From NCBI RefSeq assembly GCF_008831285.2, contig NC_045141.1, positions 6,403,224 to 6,467,223 of the forward strand: 64,000 nt of DNA. The letters are read 5' to 3'. The position numbers and the translations under genes are program-made. The stretch's first letter is position 1. Every line of letters starts with the position of its first letter. This document shows, in pieces, positions 22,600-34,510 of the stretch. Source of the stretch: Nymphaea colorata (Eukaryota; Streptophyta; Magnoliopsida; Nymphaeales; Nymphaeaceae). The notes under the pieces were generated by a model. It did not search any database, was not told the DNA's origin, and saw only the letters and a list, made by a program, of their open reading frames with translations.

Positions 22600-24408
22600 C
22601 CTCATTGCAATCGATTGTTGACAGCAAATACATCAGCTATAAAAAGCCATTTTCTGCACACCATTTCCCCACATACAGATCGACTGGGAAACCATGTAGT
22701 AAGGAGGAAAGATCACCTCTTGATATTTGCACTTTATACCAGCTATCATATCCTTTAAATCATTGCAGACTCTCCATTCGAGACCACTCAGAATCAAATT
22801 GGCATGATGCATAATAGAATTTCTTTCTTTCCTTATGTTCCAAAAGAGTACATGTAAGCATAAACACAGCGTATTGTAACCCATTTATTTGAAAGACCAT
22901 TTGAACAACCATGAGATAACTTCTTGAATAGAGTTACGCACTTCTAGCCATGACCCCTCCCCCCTCATATTTTGGAAAAAATATGATACTTATATTTTAA
23001 AAAAAATATTAATGTGGGCTATGTAAAAATTTTGAAAAATATTGTTTAGTAATTGTATATTTTTTGCAAATACTATTCTACCCTTCCTAAAAAAAGTTGC
23101 TGGCTTCGCTCTTGTATCTAGGGTCTTTTGTTTTTTATTTCATGTCCATTTCATCTCAAGTTAACAAAATTATGAGCACCCCAGTCCTCACACCAAATTT
23201 TCACCTTTATTGTAACCCAAACACCGCTAAATTAAGTAACAAACTTTTTCTCATCCCTAAAAGGCAGCTTTTCCATATCCAAGAGAAATAAGCGTTACTT
23301 TACAGTGTTCACAAGCTCCCATTCAAGTATTGGTGTCTGATCAAAATAGCACATAAGGAGTTGGTGATGTCAAGAAGGCCAAGACCACCATCTTGTATCG
23401 GAGCAAGTAGACTTCCAACTAAGTAAGTGACATTTCCTAGTATGATGAGAATCCCCCCAAATAAAATGACAATCTCAGCCAATAACCCACCACTTGCTGC
23501 AGAACATGCTTCTTATATAACTAAGTGGATGGTCCACCCATCTACAAATCTTCTCACATAAGTCAAGGGTGAGAGTACCAACAAATAATGGAACCCAAAC
23601 AAGTTAGGGGAAGTTTAGACAACTGTCAATGAAATCGGTTTGCAATGACCATTGTGTTCTCAAGAACATTAAAATGAATAAAGAAATGAAATGAATTTAT
23701 AGTCAAACCCGCTTTGGAAGTGAAATCAGGTAAAACTTGGTTTAAACAAAGAAGTGAATTTTCACAACAGCCCAAAAAAAGAAAAGGACGTCATTTGTAG
23801 AGAAGAAGTGCCCCAGGTAAGAATTAAATTGAGAAAGTCATTTTAGGGGCTTCATGCCCTATAAAACTCGCCATTGGAGGTTTTGAGATAAAACTTCCAC
23901 AACACAACGATAGTAAACAAAAGTAGAGAGAGAGGGTGCACTTGTCATCAGCCTCCATGGCAACAAAAAGTGGTTCCCTCCCTTCTTAAAGGTGACAACT
24001 AAGGAAGCAGTAGAAGCATAAGTAATAATTTTCCTCACCCAATCTTCACAGGATCCCAAAAAAGAAAGACCAAAGTGCAGGAAAGACCATCTCACTTTGC
24101 CATAAGCTTTTCGAATATCTAATTTGAGGAGAAAAAATTGTTTTATATGCCCTTATCCAAGCAGTTGACCGCTTCGAGTGCAAGGTGCATGGTTGGTGAA
24201 TAAATCTCACTAGAGAGACCAGATGCCCCTTGTTCTGAGCCAATAATTGTGCTAAAACAATCTTCATTCTCTCAGCCGTCAACTTAGCAACTAGTTTATA
24301 GATCAAATTGTATAATAATTTACGTCAAGACTTTTATATCCATAATGACACGAAATTAAAAATCAATACCATATGTGTTCCATTTACCTACAAGCTCATT
24401 TGTGATGA
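22600..24408 (-). mobile_element. LINE (L1-like) relic 1, minus strand
   Basis: Reading right to left: RT part IYKLVAKLTAERMKIVLAQL, LAQNKGHLVS, then in the next frame KLDIRKAYGKVRWSFLHFGL, LSFLGSCEDWVRKIITYAS, which match plant L1 RT blocks (K.LANRL...L..L.S.NQ..FV; LDL.KAYD.V.W.FL). About 1 kb on come RWVDHPLSYIRSMFCSKWW and words for a GGLG-type region (23,330-23,620). Near the 3' end is LFWNIRKERNSIMHHANLIL (22,810-22,870), matching the WxIWxERNxRxF motif at the end of LINE ORF2. The FADD/YADD region is not preserved. It is cut at the right by Copia-beta2. Confidence 0.8.
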
Positions 24409-26508
24409 CGCATCCCGGAACAGGTATATTGGGGCTGTATTCCATGTTTCCTCAAAGTTTTTTAATGCATCATTCATATATTCACTACAATTGTCAAAGC
24501 GAAGCATTTTAATCTTAGCACCATATTGAGGGAGAATGAGGGCATAGAATTCTTCAAAATTTTTGGCACTTCACTCTTATTTTTGAGAAAATAAATCAAA
24601 GTTACACGAGTCATATCATCAATGAAAGAGACATAGAACTTAAAACCAGCGTCAGAGTCCTCTGGAGCAGGTCCCCAAACATCCGAGTGAATGAGATCGA
24701 AAGCCTTTTCAGACCTTTCATGAATAGGCTGGAAGGTGAGGTGTGTGAATTTGGTGAATTTGCATGCATTACATGCTTTATTATCATCAGTGGTGAGGGA
24801 AGGGATGAGGGGACTGTGGTTCCGATCATATATGTGTCCGGATCGAGCATGTCAAATTTGATTGTCCGTCCTTTGAGTTGATTTTTATTTGGTGAAAAAA
24901 CTCAAACCTGTCGGTGTCCGAAGTGTAGAGGTCACCATGGCGTCGGCCCTTGGCAATCACCTTCTTCGTGCTTGGGTCCTGAAACGTTGCATCCTTCTTG
25001 GAGAAAACAACCAGACAATCATAATCTTGAGTGATTTTGCTAACAGACGTAAGCTTGACAACAAGCTTAGGAACAAGTAAAGTGGAACTAATATTTTTCT
25101 CGAATAATGTTTTTCCAATGCCAGCAACAACCATAGATGACACATCAACAGAAAAAACAGAGCGATGAAGATCCTTATTTAGATCGGCAAGTCTTGTGAG
25201 ATCATTAGTCATGTGATCAGTAGCACCAGAATCAACTATCCAGGATTTATTTTTAGTGGTAGTCAATAAGGCACATAACTTACCTTCTGAGACGTTGCCC
25301 ACTGGTTGGGAAGATACTAGATTTGCTTTAGAAAATTTCTGGAAGAATTTTTCCAGGTCATCTTTGATGACAAAGTTTGCAAGGTTGACGTCTTTGTCTG
25401 GGATTGATTAGTGCCTGATTGTGAAAGGCACGCCATTCTTTCTTGGAAGTCTTCTGTGGAGTCCATTTTAGGAGGGACGCTCATGACTCTTCGCCTTGAC
25501 ACCTCTCTCTGAATCATTTGACAAACTGTATTGAATTTTGACAGCAGCATAGTATTCAGGATTTGAGTCCTTATGGCTTCATAGTCCTCACTCAATCCAA
25601 CGAGGACCTTGAAGATTTGATATTCTTCAAAACGCTGTTTGTAAATGATTGGATCAGAGGTCGCTGGTCGATATTGGAGGAGCTCATTATGTAGACTCCT
25701 GAGTCTCCCAATGTACCGCTGCACATCTTGGTCATGGAGGGTGAGATTGGCAATCTGGCATTGTATCTGGTATACTTGAGAAAGATTATGTTGCTCACTG
25801 TGAACTTCTTTTAGAGCATCCTATATTCCGTGCGCGGTATCTTGATATGTAAACAGATTTGCTTTGATGGTTGAGTTGAGCAGCCACGTGATAACCAAGT
25901 CATTCTCTGATTCCCATTCATCATAGTTGGGATCAGTAGTGGCTGGAGCTTTGATTTTCCCGTTAATATATCATGTCTTTGATCTTCCACTAAGAACCAA
26001 GCGAGCAGCCTTCTCCCAACTCAAATAGTTAGCACCATTGAGTGGGGTGGAGGTAATTTTCTGGGTATTATGCTCAGTGGCTTGGCGCACTTCAATGTTT
26101 CTTCTCTTTGACTTGAGCTAGCAGCATCGGCCATGATATTGGTGCTGCGGATTCCAAGCTCAAGACAGTCTGGGTCTCAGGTGAGTCTTTCGGTTGCAGG
26201 AGGTCGCAGGAGGTCGCAGGGTCCTTTAGAAACCTGTGGCACTTATAAACTCCGTATCTCTCCACAAGAATGTCCAAAAAATCTGAAATTTTGATAAAAA
26301 ATACTAGACACGTGCCCAAATCGAACGCCACCTTACCCGACCTCTGAATCGCCTCCAGTCAAAAACGCGCTCCGGAGAAAGTCACGCCTGGAATGCCCTG
26401 TCTGGCGAGCTTCGTGCTCCTCCTGCGACAGCAGCTGCGGCACTTTTGAAATGCCGTCTTCTCCCTCCGCTCCTTATCATGTTCTCGCGAAATCTTCAGA
26501 TAACCTTG
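24409..26508 (-). mobile_element. Copia-beta2, truncated copy lacking both LTRs
   Basis: Closely similar to 6,831-8,964, same orientation. It runs from the gag leader to the integrase core only; RT, RNase H, polypurine tract and LTR are absent. The left break lies at the integrase words gcatcccgg..caggtatattggggctg. The right break is right after the PBS-like cttcagataaccttg, the same internal endpoint as in Copia-beta1. It abuts block B directly, whereas in A about 2 kb separates Copia from the block. Confidence 0.88.
24826..26134 (-). pseudogene. Copia-beta2 gag and protease (broken)
   Basis: The start ATG at 26,134 (MADAASSSQ..) matches copy 1. The frame at 25,317-25,724 has RLRSLHNELLQYRPATSDP and GLSEDYEAIRTQILNTMLLS. 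The frame at 24,826-25,302 has the protease WIVDSGATDHMTNDLT then LLVPKLVVKLTSVSKITQDY. A roughly 90-bp deletion near 25,400 removes the zinc-knuckle region seen in copy 1, leaving an out-of-frame junction. It is inactive. Confidence 0.85.
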
Positions 26509-26672
26509 CTGGATACATGTGTGCATACATGTGACAGAGAGAGACAGTACTGAATTTAATTTATTAATGTACCCATATTATTACATGATGATACATAGCA
26601 TCATAAGTAGGATTCGGTTAATGGGCACCAGCATGGTTGATAGATTGGGAAACAGCGACACTGGTGAGTTGC

Positions 26673-29105
26673 TTAGGCAGTCTGGTTGGGCTCGGCAATG
26701 AGAGAGTAGATACGCTCCATGGACTCATGCTCCAAGACACCGACGCCATCTTCATAGTCATACATGCACTGGGTGACCCTCGCAATGTTGAGAGCCACAT
26801 TTATGAAGGAACGAGAGAAGGTGGTCTGTTGCTCCTGCTGCTGAGCCAAGAGCAGCTCCCTGTTCAGCTTCCTCCATGCATCCCTTAGCAAGTTCCTTAT
26901 GTGCTGCCGTGCTAGCTCCTCCGCTACCCTTGCCTCGTTTATATAAATCTGGACCGATCTAGGCAGGTTGCCTCTCCCGAATCCCACCTTCGATCAAGTG
27001 TTCAACATATAAAGAGAAGATCATCAGCCAATCAAAACAGAAAAACAGAATAAGAACATTTTCAACTCAGAAGCTAATACTAGTTAACCAGCAGAAAATA
27101 CACTAAACTAACCCTGGATCTCTGGAGGCCAGACGAGAGACGAACTATCATCGATGACAAGTTGATGATGTTGGACTCAGACTGCAGCTGCTGGATTGTT
27201 TGTTCCTCAATGTTTTGGGAGAGGAAGAAGTAGGCAGGAAGGAGAATAGGGCCGGTCATGGCTGCCCGGATGTTGCTCAAATATTCCTCTAGCCTTGGTG
27301 TCCGTCGGGCACGGTGCTACCTTGCTTCAACCAAGAAATCTCTGCACACACCCACCCACTGCCCAAGAGTAGAAGAGAGCAAGTCAATTAGAAAGTGACG
27401 CTAATATACTAATGTGATGATGTGAAGAGTAGAAGAAAGATTTGATAGAGAAAGTGTCATACCGCTCTCCTCATGTGTGAAGTGATTTCACGGCCATGCC
27501 TCCTAAGAACAGTGTAGCTGATCTGGTTGGTCGTGTTGTAGACAGCCGCATAGAAGACCCTCGGTGACTGTGGCAGCTGCTCTGCCGCTTGAAGATCCCA
27601 CCTGCGTGTATACAATATACTGCACCCACATTGGCTCCTAACGATGTGAAGCAGAAACTAGAGACGGAGTTGCTACCTCTAATTTACCAACCATAATCAC
27701 CCTTTACCTCTCAACAACTTGCACAAAGCGTTCGAGCTCCTCAACAGACTGACGCTCGCCGAAGATGTCTTCAACGGTGGCCATCAAGCAGGAGACCCTG
27801 GCAAGTTGCATCCTGTACTGTGAGAATTGTGGCTCATGCATCTTAACCACCGGAAAACACCCCAAAACAAAGGACTCATGGTTGATTATTAGTGGACCCA
27901 ATGATGCAGACCAGCAACAATGTAACATACATGATATTCATTACTGATATACATATATACATAGAATGACATTAGTTGCTGCATTATTATCAACTATTAA
28001 CCAAGTTATTTAGGCAAAAGTGCAAGAATGAATTGTACCCGGATAACTCCCTGAGCTCTCTTTGGTGGATTGTCTGCACCATGTTGAAGTCCAGCCTAGC
28101 GAACTCATGCAGCTCTTGGCTTCTGCGGTCCGTCCTCTCGAATGTCTCAATATACTATCGGGCCTTGACCCTGCGAACCCTTCTGTGGAGAGGAACCTGC
28201 AGAGCGCGCCGCACCTGTCGAGACATCCTCTGGTCCATGCGGCTTATCCTTGCTCTAAGATGCTCTGAAGAGAAGGCCGTAGCTTCTTCTAACACAGTTT
28301 CTCCTTCACAGGCTAGTTGTGATGCTTCGTAGAGGCTCAGCAACCCTCTCACATCCTCACGAAGATTCTCAGAAAACCGGCCAGACTGTTCCCTAAATCT
28401 ACTAAACAACTCTACGAAATGTAAAAGAAACTTAATGGTTAGTGTCAATTAACACAATTGTAATGGACAGTATAGATTAAAAACTAATTATTGAGTCAAT
28501 ATTTTGGAAATAACGCATGTTTATATACTATATATGTATACCTGCAGAAACATTATAGCCATGTTGCCTCAGAATGCTAAAGCAAAGTGAAGAAGAGTAG
28601 AGGTCCTCAAATCCTCTAGTCCTCATGCATATGGCATCTAGTGATTGCCTGACCTCACTCTCAAAGTGATAGGCTACACCTAAACGTTCCAGTGAATCGA
28701 GGAGCTCAAACTGAGCCACTTGCTCAGTTGTTGATGTTATAAGTTGTCGGACTTCTCTTCCCAATTCTTCAACTATGGTCCTTTGTGTTTCGATCTGCTA
28801 TCATTTTCATGTCTTTGAATTAGGATCACATCATAATACCAAAGTAAACAAAATAATAGTGTCAGATCAGAGGTATAGAAAATTACTGATGTTGCGCTGG
28901 TAATGGACTGGATGAAGTCATAGTTCCATGTACTTGGCTAGTATCTGGAAGGCCTCCACTGAGCAGCAGACCTACCGCAGCCCTCAGCCCTAGGCTCACA
29001 TCTCACAAGGGTGGTGCTCCATGGCTTGAACCGAGCCTTGGTATTAGGGGCAAGCTTCGGGGAAGTAATGAAAGGAGTGGAAAGGGAGGCAAGATGAGCA
29101 GCCAT
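26673..29105 (-). pseudogene. Terpene synthase copy B (TPS-b-like), seven exons, three stops
   Basis: Exons on the minus strand by splice consensus: 1, 28,887-29,105; 2, 28,542-28,794; 3, 28,039-28,411; 4, 27,708 to about 27,930-27,945 (acceptor unclear); 5, 27,463-27,601; 6, 27,113-27,358; 7, 26,673-26,987. Seven exons of these sizes are typical of angiosperm TPS-b monoterpene synthases of plastids, which cyclise geranyl diphosphate. A plastid-leader-like N-terminus is present. Landmarks: WNYDFIQSI, EPQFSQYRMQLARVSCLM, TPRLEEYLSNI (after stop), FSRSFINVALNIARVTQCMY. In-frame TAGs: 28,938-28,940 (codon 56), 28,155-28,157 and 27,317-27,319. Key motifs are also changed: RR-x8-W is WR, RDR is absent, DDxxD reads EDIFG, and the NSE/DTE site reads RLSSGLQRSR. 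A pseudogene is most likely. Confidence 0.92.
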
Positions 29106-29187
29106 TAGAATAGTGTGTGTATTTGTTGTTGAATGCTAAATTCTTTCACTGCCTCTCGGATGACTTAGCTCAGGATTGGATTGGTAG

Positions 29188-29195
29188 TTTATATA
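29188..29195 (-). promoter_or_regulatory. Proximal TATA box of terpene synthase copy B
   Basis: TATATAAA on the minus strand, about 83 bases upstream of ATG 29,105, is followed by a short leader rich in CAACAACAAATACACAC. It corresponds to 12,480-12,487 in A. Confidence 0.65.
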
Positions 29196-29386
29196 GAACT
29201 GCATCCGAGTGTGCATTGCGTGTCTATAATGGTTAGAGAATTTTAATTAGGTTCAATCCCTTAAAATATGGTGTTTGCATAAGCTATAAATGTTTAATTC
29301 TTTTTTCTTTGTATATAAATAGAAAGCATTAAACTATGACACTTGCCCAAGCCATAATTATTTGGTACTTTTATTTGATAGGTAGA

Positions 29387-30107
29387 ATGCATTCTTTCTT
29401 CAGGTTCTTGATATGCATTATAATCTGACACTTATTAGCTAATGTTCGCCTCTTAAAACCATTTTTATTGAAGACCAAGTTTATTTTTTACAAGTATTTG
29501 AGTAATTGCACCTCTTTACCTTTAAGTGGTGCAACTTGCCGTTTCAACAATATTATGGACATGGTTTGCTAGCTTATAAATAGCTGCATCCAAGTGCATA
29601 TTGTGTGTCTATAATGGTTAAAGAATTTTAATAAAGTTCAATCTCTTAAAAATATGGTATTTGCGTAAGCTATAATGTTTGATGCTTTTTTCTTTCTATA
29701 TAAATAGAATGCATTAAACTATGACACTTGCCAAACCCATAATTATTTGGTACTTTTATTTGATTTGCATATAGATAGAATGCATTCTTTCTTCACGTTT
29801 TTGACATACATTATAATCCGACACTTATTAGCTAATGTTTGCCACTTAAAACCATTTTTATCAAAGACCATGTTTATTTTTTACACGTATTTGATTAATT
29901 GCACCCCTTCACCTTTAAGTGGTGCAACTTGCCGTTTCAACAAATGCATTCTTTCTTCACGTTTTTTATATGCATTATAATCCGACACTTATTAGCTGAT
30001 GTTCGCCACTTAAAACCATTTTTATCAAAGACCATGTTTATTTTTTACACATATTTGAGTAATTGCACCCCTTCACCATTGAGTGGTGCAACTTGTCGTT
30101 TCAACAA
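29387..30107. repeat. Nested promoter repeats upstream of terpene synthase B
   Basis: Three 164-bp units start ATGCATTC at 29,387, 29,780 and 29,944. Between the first and second, a larger unit that contains the TATA-like core is inserted in register, so the order outward from the gene is core, 164, core, 164, 164, core. Copy A has core, 164, 164, core. The last two units are directly tandem. Confidence 0.9.
29574..29583 (-). promoter_or_regulatory. Distal duplicate TATA-like element (copy B)
   Basis: The plus-strand words TTATAAATAG..CTGCATCCAAGTGCATATTG repeat the proximal core promoter (TTATATAGAACTGCATCCGAGTGTGCATTG) about 385 bases further out. A third, weaker copy is at 30,131 (TTATACAGAGCTGCAATCGAGTGC). 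Whether any is used cannot be seen. Confidence 0.5.
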
Positions 30108-30189
30108 TATTATGAACATCGTTTGCTAGCTTATACAGAGCTGCAATCGAGTGCACATTACGTGTCTATAATGGTTAGAGAATTTCAAT

Positions 30190-33065
30190 GAAGAGTAACA
30201 ACTTACATTATGTTGCTTACATAAGCTATAGTCATTTGACACACTTTCTTTGGGCGAAAATAAAATGCACTAAAAGACGGTGTTTGTGTAAGTTATAATT
30301 CTTTGTATAAATGTAGAATGTATTCATTGTTTCAATGAAAATTTTAATGGGTTGGTGTCGGCAGCCGGCCCCACCAGCTGCCACACCAGCCACCATGTGT
30401 TTCTGCCATTGTTCCGAGAGAAGCATGTAAGAGAAAAGAGGAAAAAGTAAAGAACGATGAAAACATGTGGCAGACCCAACTATCTTTCACGCCTCTTTCA
30501 CAAAAAGAAACAACTAACCTCACTGATTGTCATAGAAGTTGCCAAAGGAGAAAGAAAGGAAGGAAGGACAAAGCTACCCCTTCAACCACAATTTGGGATG
30601 TCAATGAATCCTAGTCAAATTGGATTTACATTTAGCCATATCTAAATCCAAATCTGGAATCCTATTTCACAAACTGAATTTGATTTGAATATAATTTTCA
30701 TATTCATATCTAAATACGAATTTTGAACTGAAATTGACCTATTTTCAAAATGTAAGAACATTAGATATAGGATATTTGCTTAACAACAAATCTGATTCAA
30801 ATCCATATCCAAATCCAACCGGATGTTTACGTATATCCGAAAGCCAATTATTAAAGCTGAATTCAATCCTACTTTTTAATAGGATATGTTTTTCTTTTTC
30901 ATATCCGATTTCTTCGAAACAGATCGATTAGATTTTCCATCCAAAGCAGATATATAGGCATCCCTATGCGCAACAATAGATGCCAGTGATTTGGATTCAG
31001 CAAGGACTTGGGATTCAGATGTAAGCTCTACTTTTCAAAACTGAATTTGGATCCAAGAAGCTTATGATCCCAAACATAGACATAATCGGGTTGGATCTCC
31101 ATAACACAAAGTGGACTTCGTCCTGAATATGGCATAAAACATAAAGGAACACAAACTTGATTAGTAATGGCACAATGCTTTTTTACTAGCCACAGTTCAA
31201 AATCAGGTCCACAATCAGAAGTGTCCAACCTTGAAAATGGTGGGGGCGATTTTTTTTTTTTTGTAAATTTTAATTATAAAAATATGCTAAATTTTTCTTC
31301 TTCTTTTTTTTTCACTTTTCTTCTCAAAGAGCAACCCTCAGTCATGGGAACCAAAGGCTTTGACCAACAAAATTATAGAGAGAGGGAGTACTGGATGCAG
31401 GGGGGCCTGGTAGGGGCTGTATTTCTTCTTGGATTTTAAAAAAATAAAAAAAGTTATTTTTATATTTCAAATATTTTAGTTTATCCTGTATAAAATAAAA
31501 TAAAATAAATATATTTCTGGATCTGTAAAAATTTAGAAACTATAGTTTGGTTCCTACAACAAAAAATTCCTAGCTTCATCTTTGAGATCTCTCAGCATCC
31601 CTCTACGTAAGGGTTAAAAAGAACTTTATGCCCTTTGTTGAAGTCTTTACTTTTAGCCGAACAGAATAGAAACAAAGATGCTACAAGAATTATCACTTAC
31701 TACCACAAGAAGTAAAATTGTGTCAAAGAAAACAAGCAGCTCATGTTGTAAAAGTCATCACCTTCTTTTATAAAGCGGCCGTGAAAAAACTTATGGCCTT
31801 TCATTACACAGCAGAAAGTTTCCGTTAGATTGTTTGCTTTGTGTGCATACTTTGTGGTGTGTCATATAAGGTTCCCAGTTGGCAGCTTGCTTTTTAATTA
31901 TAACTATAGAATATTTGATCCACGAATCAGATTTCAAGAATCTTTTAAAATTTTATAGATTTCAGCACTGGAGCATATCCACATGTCACTGGACGTGTAA
32001 AATATTTATATGTATCTTGGAAAGTTTCCTAGAAATTGAGAATAATCATTAAAAGGGGAATGAACCTGTAAATATGTAATCAATAATGTTTGGTCTATAG
32101 TAAATAAAATTATTCTCTTATCACTCTGGATGCTTTGGATTAAATTCATTCACAATTGTTTTTTCTTGCTTTAGTTTGTATGAATACCTTTGTCTATCAT
32201 AAAGAAAGTGATGTACTCGTCACTTTCTCTTTTTTACTGGTGGATATTATGGATTAAATTCATATCACAACTGGCTTTTCTTGCTTTAGTTTATACGAAT
32301 ACCGTTGCTCTATTGTAATAAAAATGTTGCTCTTGTCACCACGTTTTCTTACTGATTGATTAAATTCATTTCACAATATTCGGTTTTTTGCTTGAGTTTA
32401 TATGAATACCCTGAAGAGGTTGAAACTCCTTCCCTTTTTCCTCTTACTCAGTTTTTGGTGGAGAGCAGTACACATGTGAACTAAAGCATCACGCATCTAT
32501 CTTTTGCAGTCTCCAATAATTGCAGCCATAATGAATGAACTAACAGTAAACGTTTGTTGGCCCATCACCCTGAACAACTACGCTACACCGCTTGGGGCTT
32601 TCTTGATATGTGGGGACAGATTGAAATGAAATTGTCAATTTTGTATAGGTTTTACAAACGGACATCAAATGCAATTTAGCTACTCTACCTTGTGAAATCA
32701 AATTTAAATTTAGTTAATCAGTTTTGTTTGAAAAAGAAGAAATACTCTAGCTATAGGCCACATATTAGACAAATAAGAGACCATAAGGACTCACTGATCT
32801 CTCAACAATTTGCTTTACGTTCTCATTCTGAGGCATTCAATAATACCCATCATGTATATTATATTCTCACTATAGCGATAATTTCTCTTATAACACCATG
32901 ACATATTTGTTAAATTATTGGTATTTGATTGTTTTAATGTCTTAAAGCAAGAAAATTGATTAATGCTGAGACACGATTAAAAATTTAAAACAAATAATTT
33001 CTTAAAAAATGAATTACTGTCTTAAAAAAAAAGGGGCCACTATCGATAGACTTTAGGGAGTCAAA
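30190..33065. other. Intergenic part of block B
   Basis: No gene recognised. It parallels 13,090-15,860, including the GGATTT-type dispersed repeat (30,590-30,930), the CAGGGGGGCCTGGTAGGGG stretch (31,396-31,415) and the GGATTAAATTCAT..GTATGAATACC imperfect repeats (32,130-32,410). About 125 bases at 32,455-32,585 are absent from A (insertion in B or deletion in A). Confidence 0.6.
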
Positions 33066-33299
33066 ATCAGAAAGTTTACGCACTTATCAAGAAAGTATCC
33101 AAAGTGAAGCTTTTCTCTCTTCTTTTGCTCTAACTTCTACAAAAAGAAATTAAAAAAAAAAAGCCCACTTGAAATGAAATAGGTCAAAAGACTAGTAACA
33201 AAACCTAACCCTGAGTACGTAATTGGTCTGAGCCAACTTTGCATGGCTAGTGCCACTTGATCATGCCCTGTTGCTATTGTTAGAGAGACCTTTCACATC

Positions 33300-33495
33300 C
33301 ATTCTGAGCTCATAGTTCTGTCAAACAGAGTATGTTGGAATAAAACAGCTCAACTGGATTAGTATGAGTCCTGGACATCATCAGCTTTGTCTCTTCATAA
33401 TAGGGATGGCCAGCCTTAGGTTTGGCAAGGTCGATGGCATTGCCTCGCGGCACGAACAAGTTGTACTTCTAGTCAATGGTCAGATCACGCAACTT
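33300..33495 (-). pseudogene. Exon-like fragment of unknown family
   Basis: The minus strand reads LRDLTID, stop, KYNLFVPRGNAIDLAKPKAG, HPYYEETKLMMSRTHTNPVE, LFYSNILCLTEL, a protein-like composition with one stop and balanced residues, unlike the AT-rich surroundings. I do not recognise the family. It could be a captured exon of a host gene or part of an unrecognised transposon protein. Confidence 0.4.
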
Positions 33496-34510
33496 GGATT
33501 GGATCAATAAATTTTTGGATTTGGAAAAAAAAAATCATGCATCCAAACTTTTACATAATACAATGATAAATCGACAAATGTGAGAAAGAGGAAGTGTAGG
33601 TGATGTAGAAGTTTGTGGATTGGGAATTTTTCCAGATTTATTTAACACCAATCATGGACCTTGGCAGCCTGTAGAGCACTACCTTCCTCTTCCTTCTTTT
33701 CCATTTTCGTAGAGTGAACAACAAGCCGATTTATTTCCATTTTTAAACATTTCTCTCACTTCTTTTTTTTTTCTCGATGCCAACCTTGTTCGCAACTCAC
33801 TTATCCATTTTCCCCACATTATTATGAATGAAAAAGGAAGTGATATGTGGAAAATATTATCTTGGTAGGCACCATGTTTCCAAATCAAAAGAAAACTAAC
33901 GTTAGATATGCATGATAAGCGGCTTTGTTTGTTTGAAAAATTTACTAATGTAGATTTGATTTTCATGGTTGGGATTTTGCAATCGTGGAAATGTCAATGG
34001 CCTAAAATTAAATCTATTAAAATTTGTTTAAGTACCACTAAAAAAGCCTAATTAATTTACTAATGATAAGCGACTTTCTTTCTTTTCTACACGTAACACT
34101 AAAGCGACTGGACAAGTGGTTTTGAAGCCTTTCATGGTGAAGAATAAATATGGCAAGTCAAAATTTTCGAATGTTTTTGCCATTGATCCACTTCTTTCTC
34201 TTCAATTTTAAAAATAGGTGAGCATAGCCCATGCGAAAATTATTGATTGTACCTAGACAGCCGAGAGTTTTTATAACTAGGCTTTTTTCTATTGAATTAT
34301 TTACTGTTGATCACAATTTTATCAAGATTAGTGAATATTTGTGCCGTCGCCTTAAATTCCAAATCCTGGATGTATGAACACAAGTATGGCGCATTACTTG
34401 GAACCAATCCTGGTGACACATCAATGTACCAGCGACACCCATGATAGTAAGTATCATTTGCCAAATAATCTTATTGTAAGGATCTAGGCTGGGGCAGAAG
34501 GAGGGGGAGC

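Larger units (their letters stand above)
26512..33065. repeat. Segmental duplication block B, part 1
   Basis: Aligns with 11,041-15,855 (terpene synthase, promoter repeats, intergenic). Extra material relative to A: terpene synthase exons 3-5, one extra promoter repeat unit, and about 125 bases at 32,455-32,585. Homology stops at ctttagggagtc (33,065 / 15,860). Confidence 0.92.
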
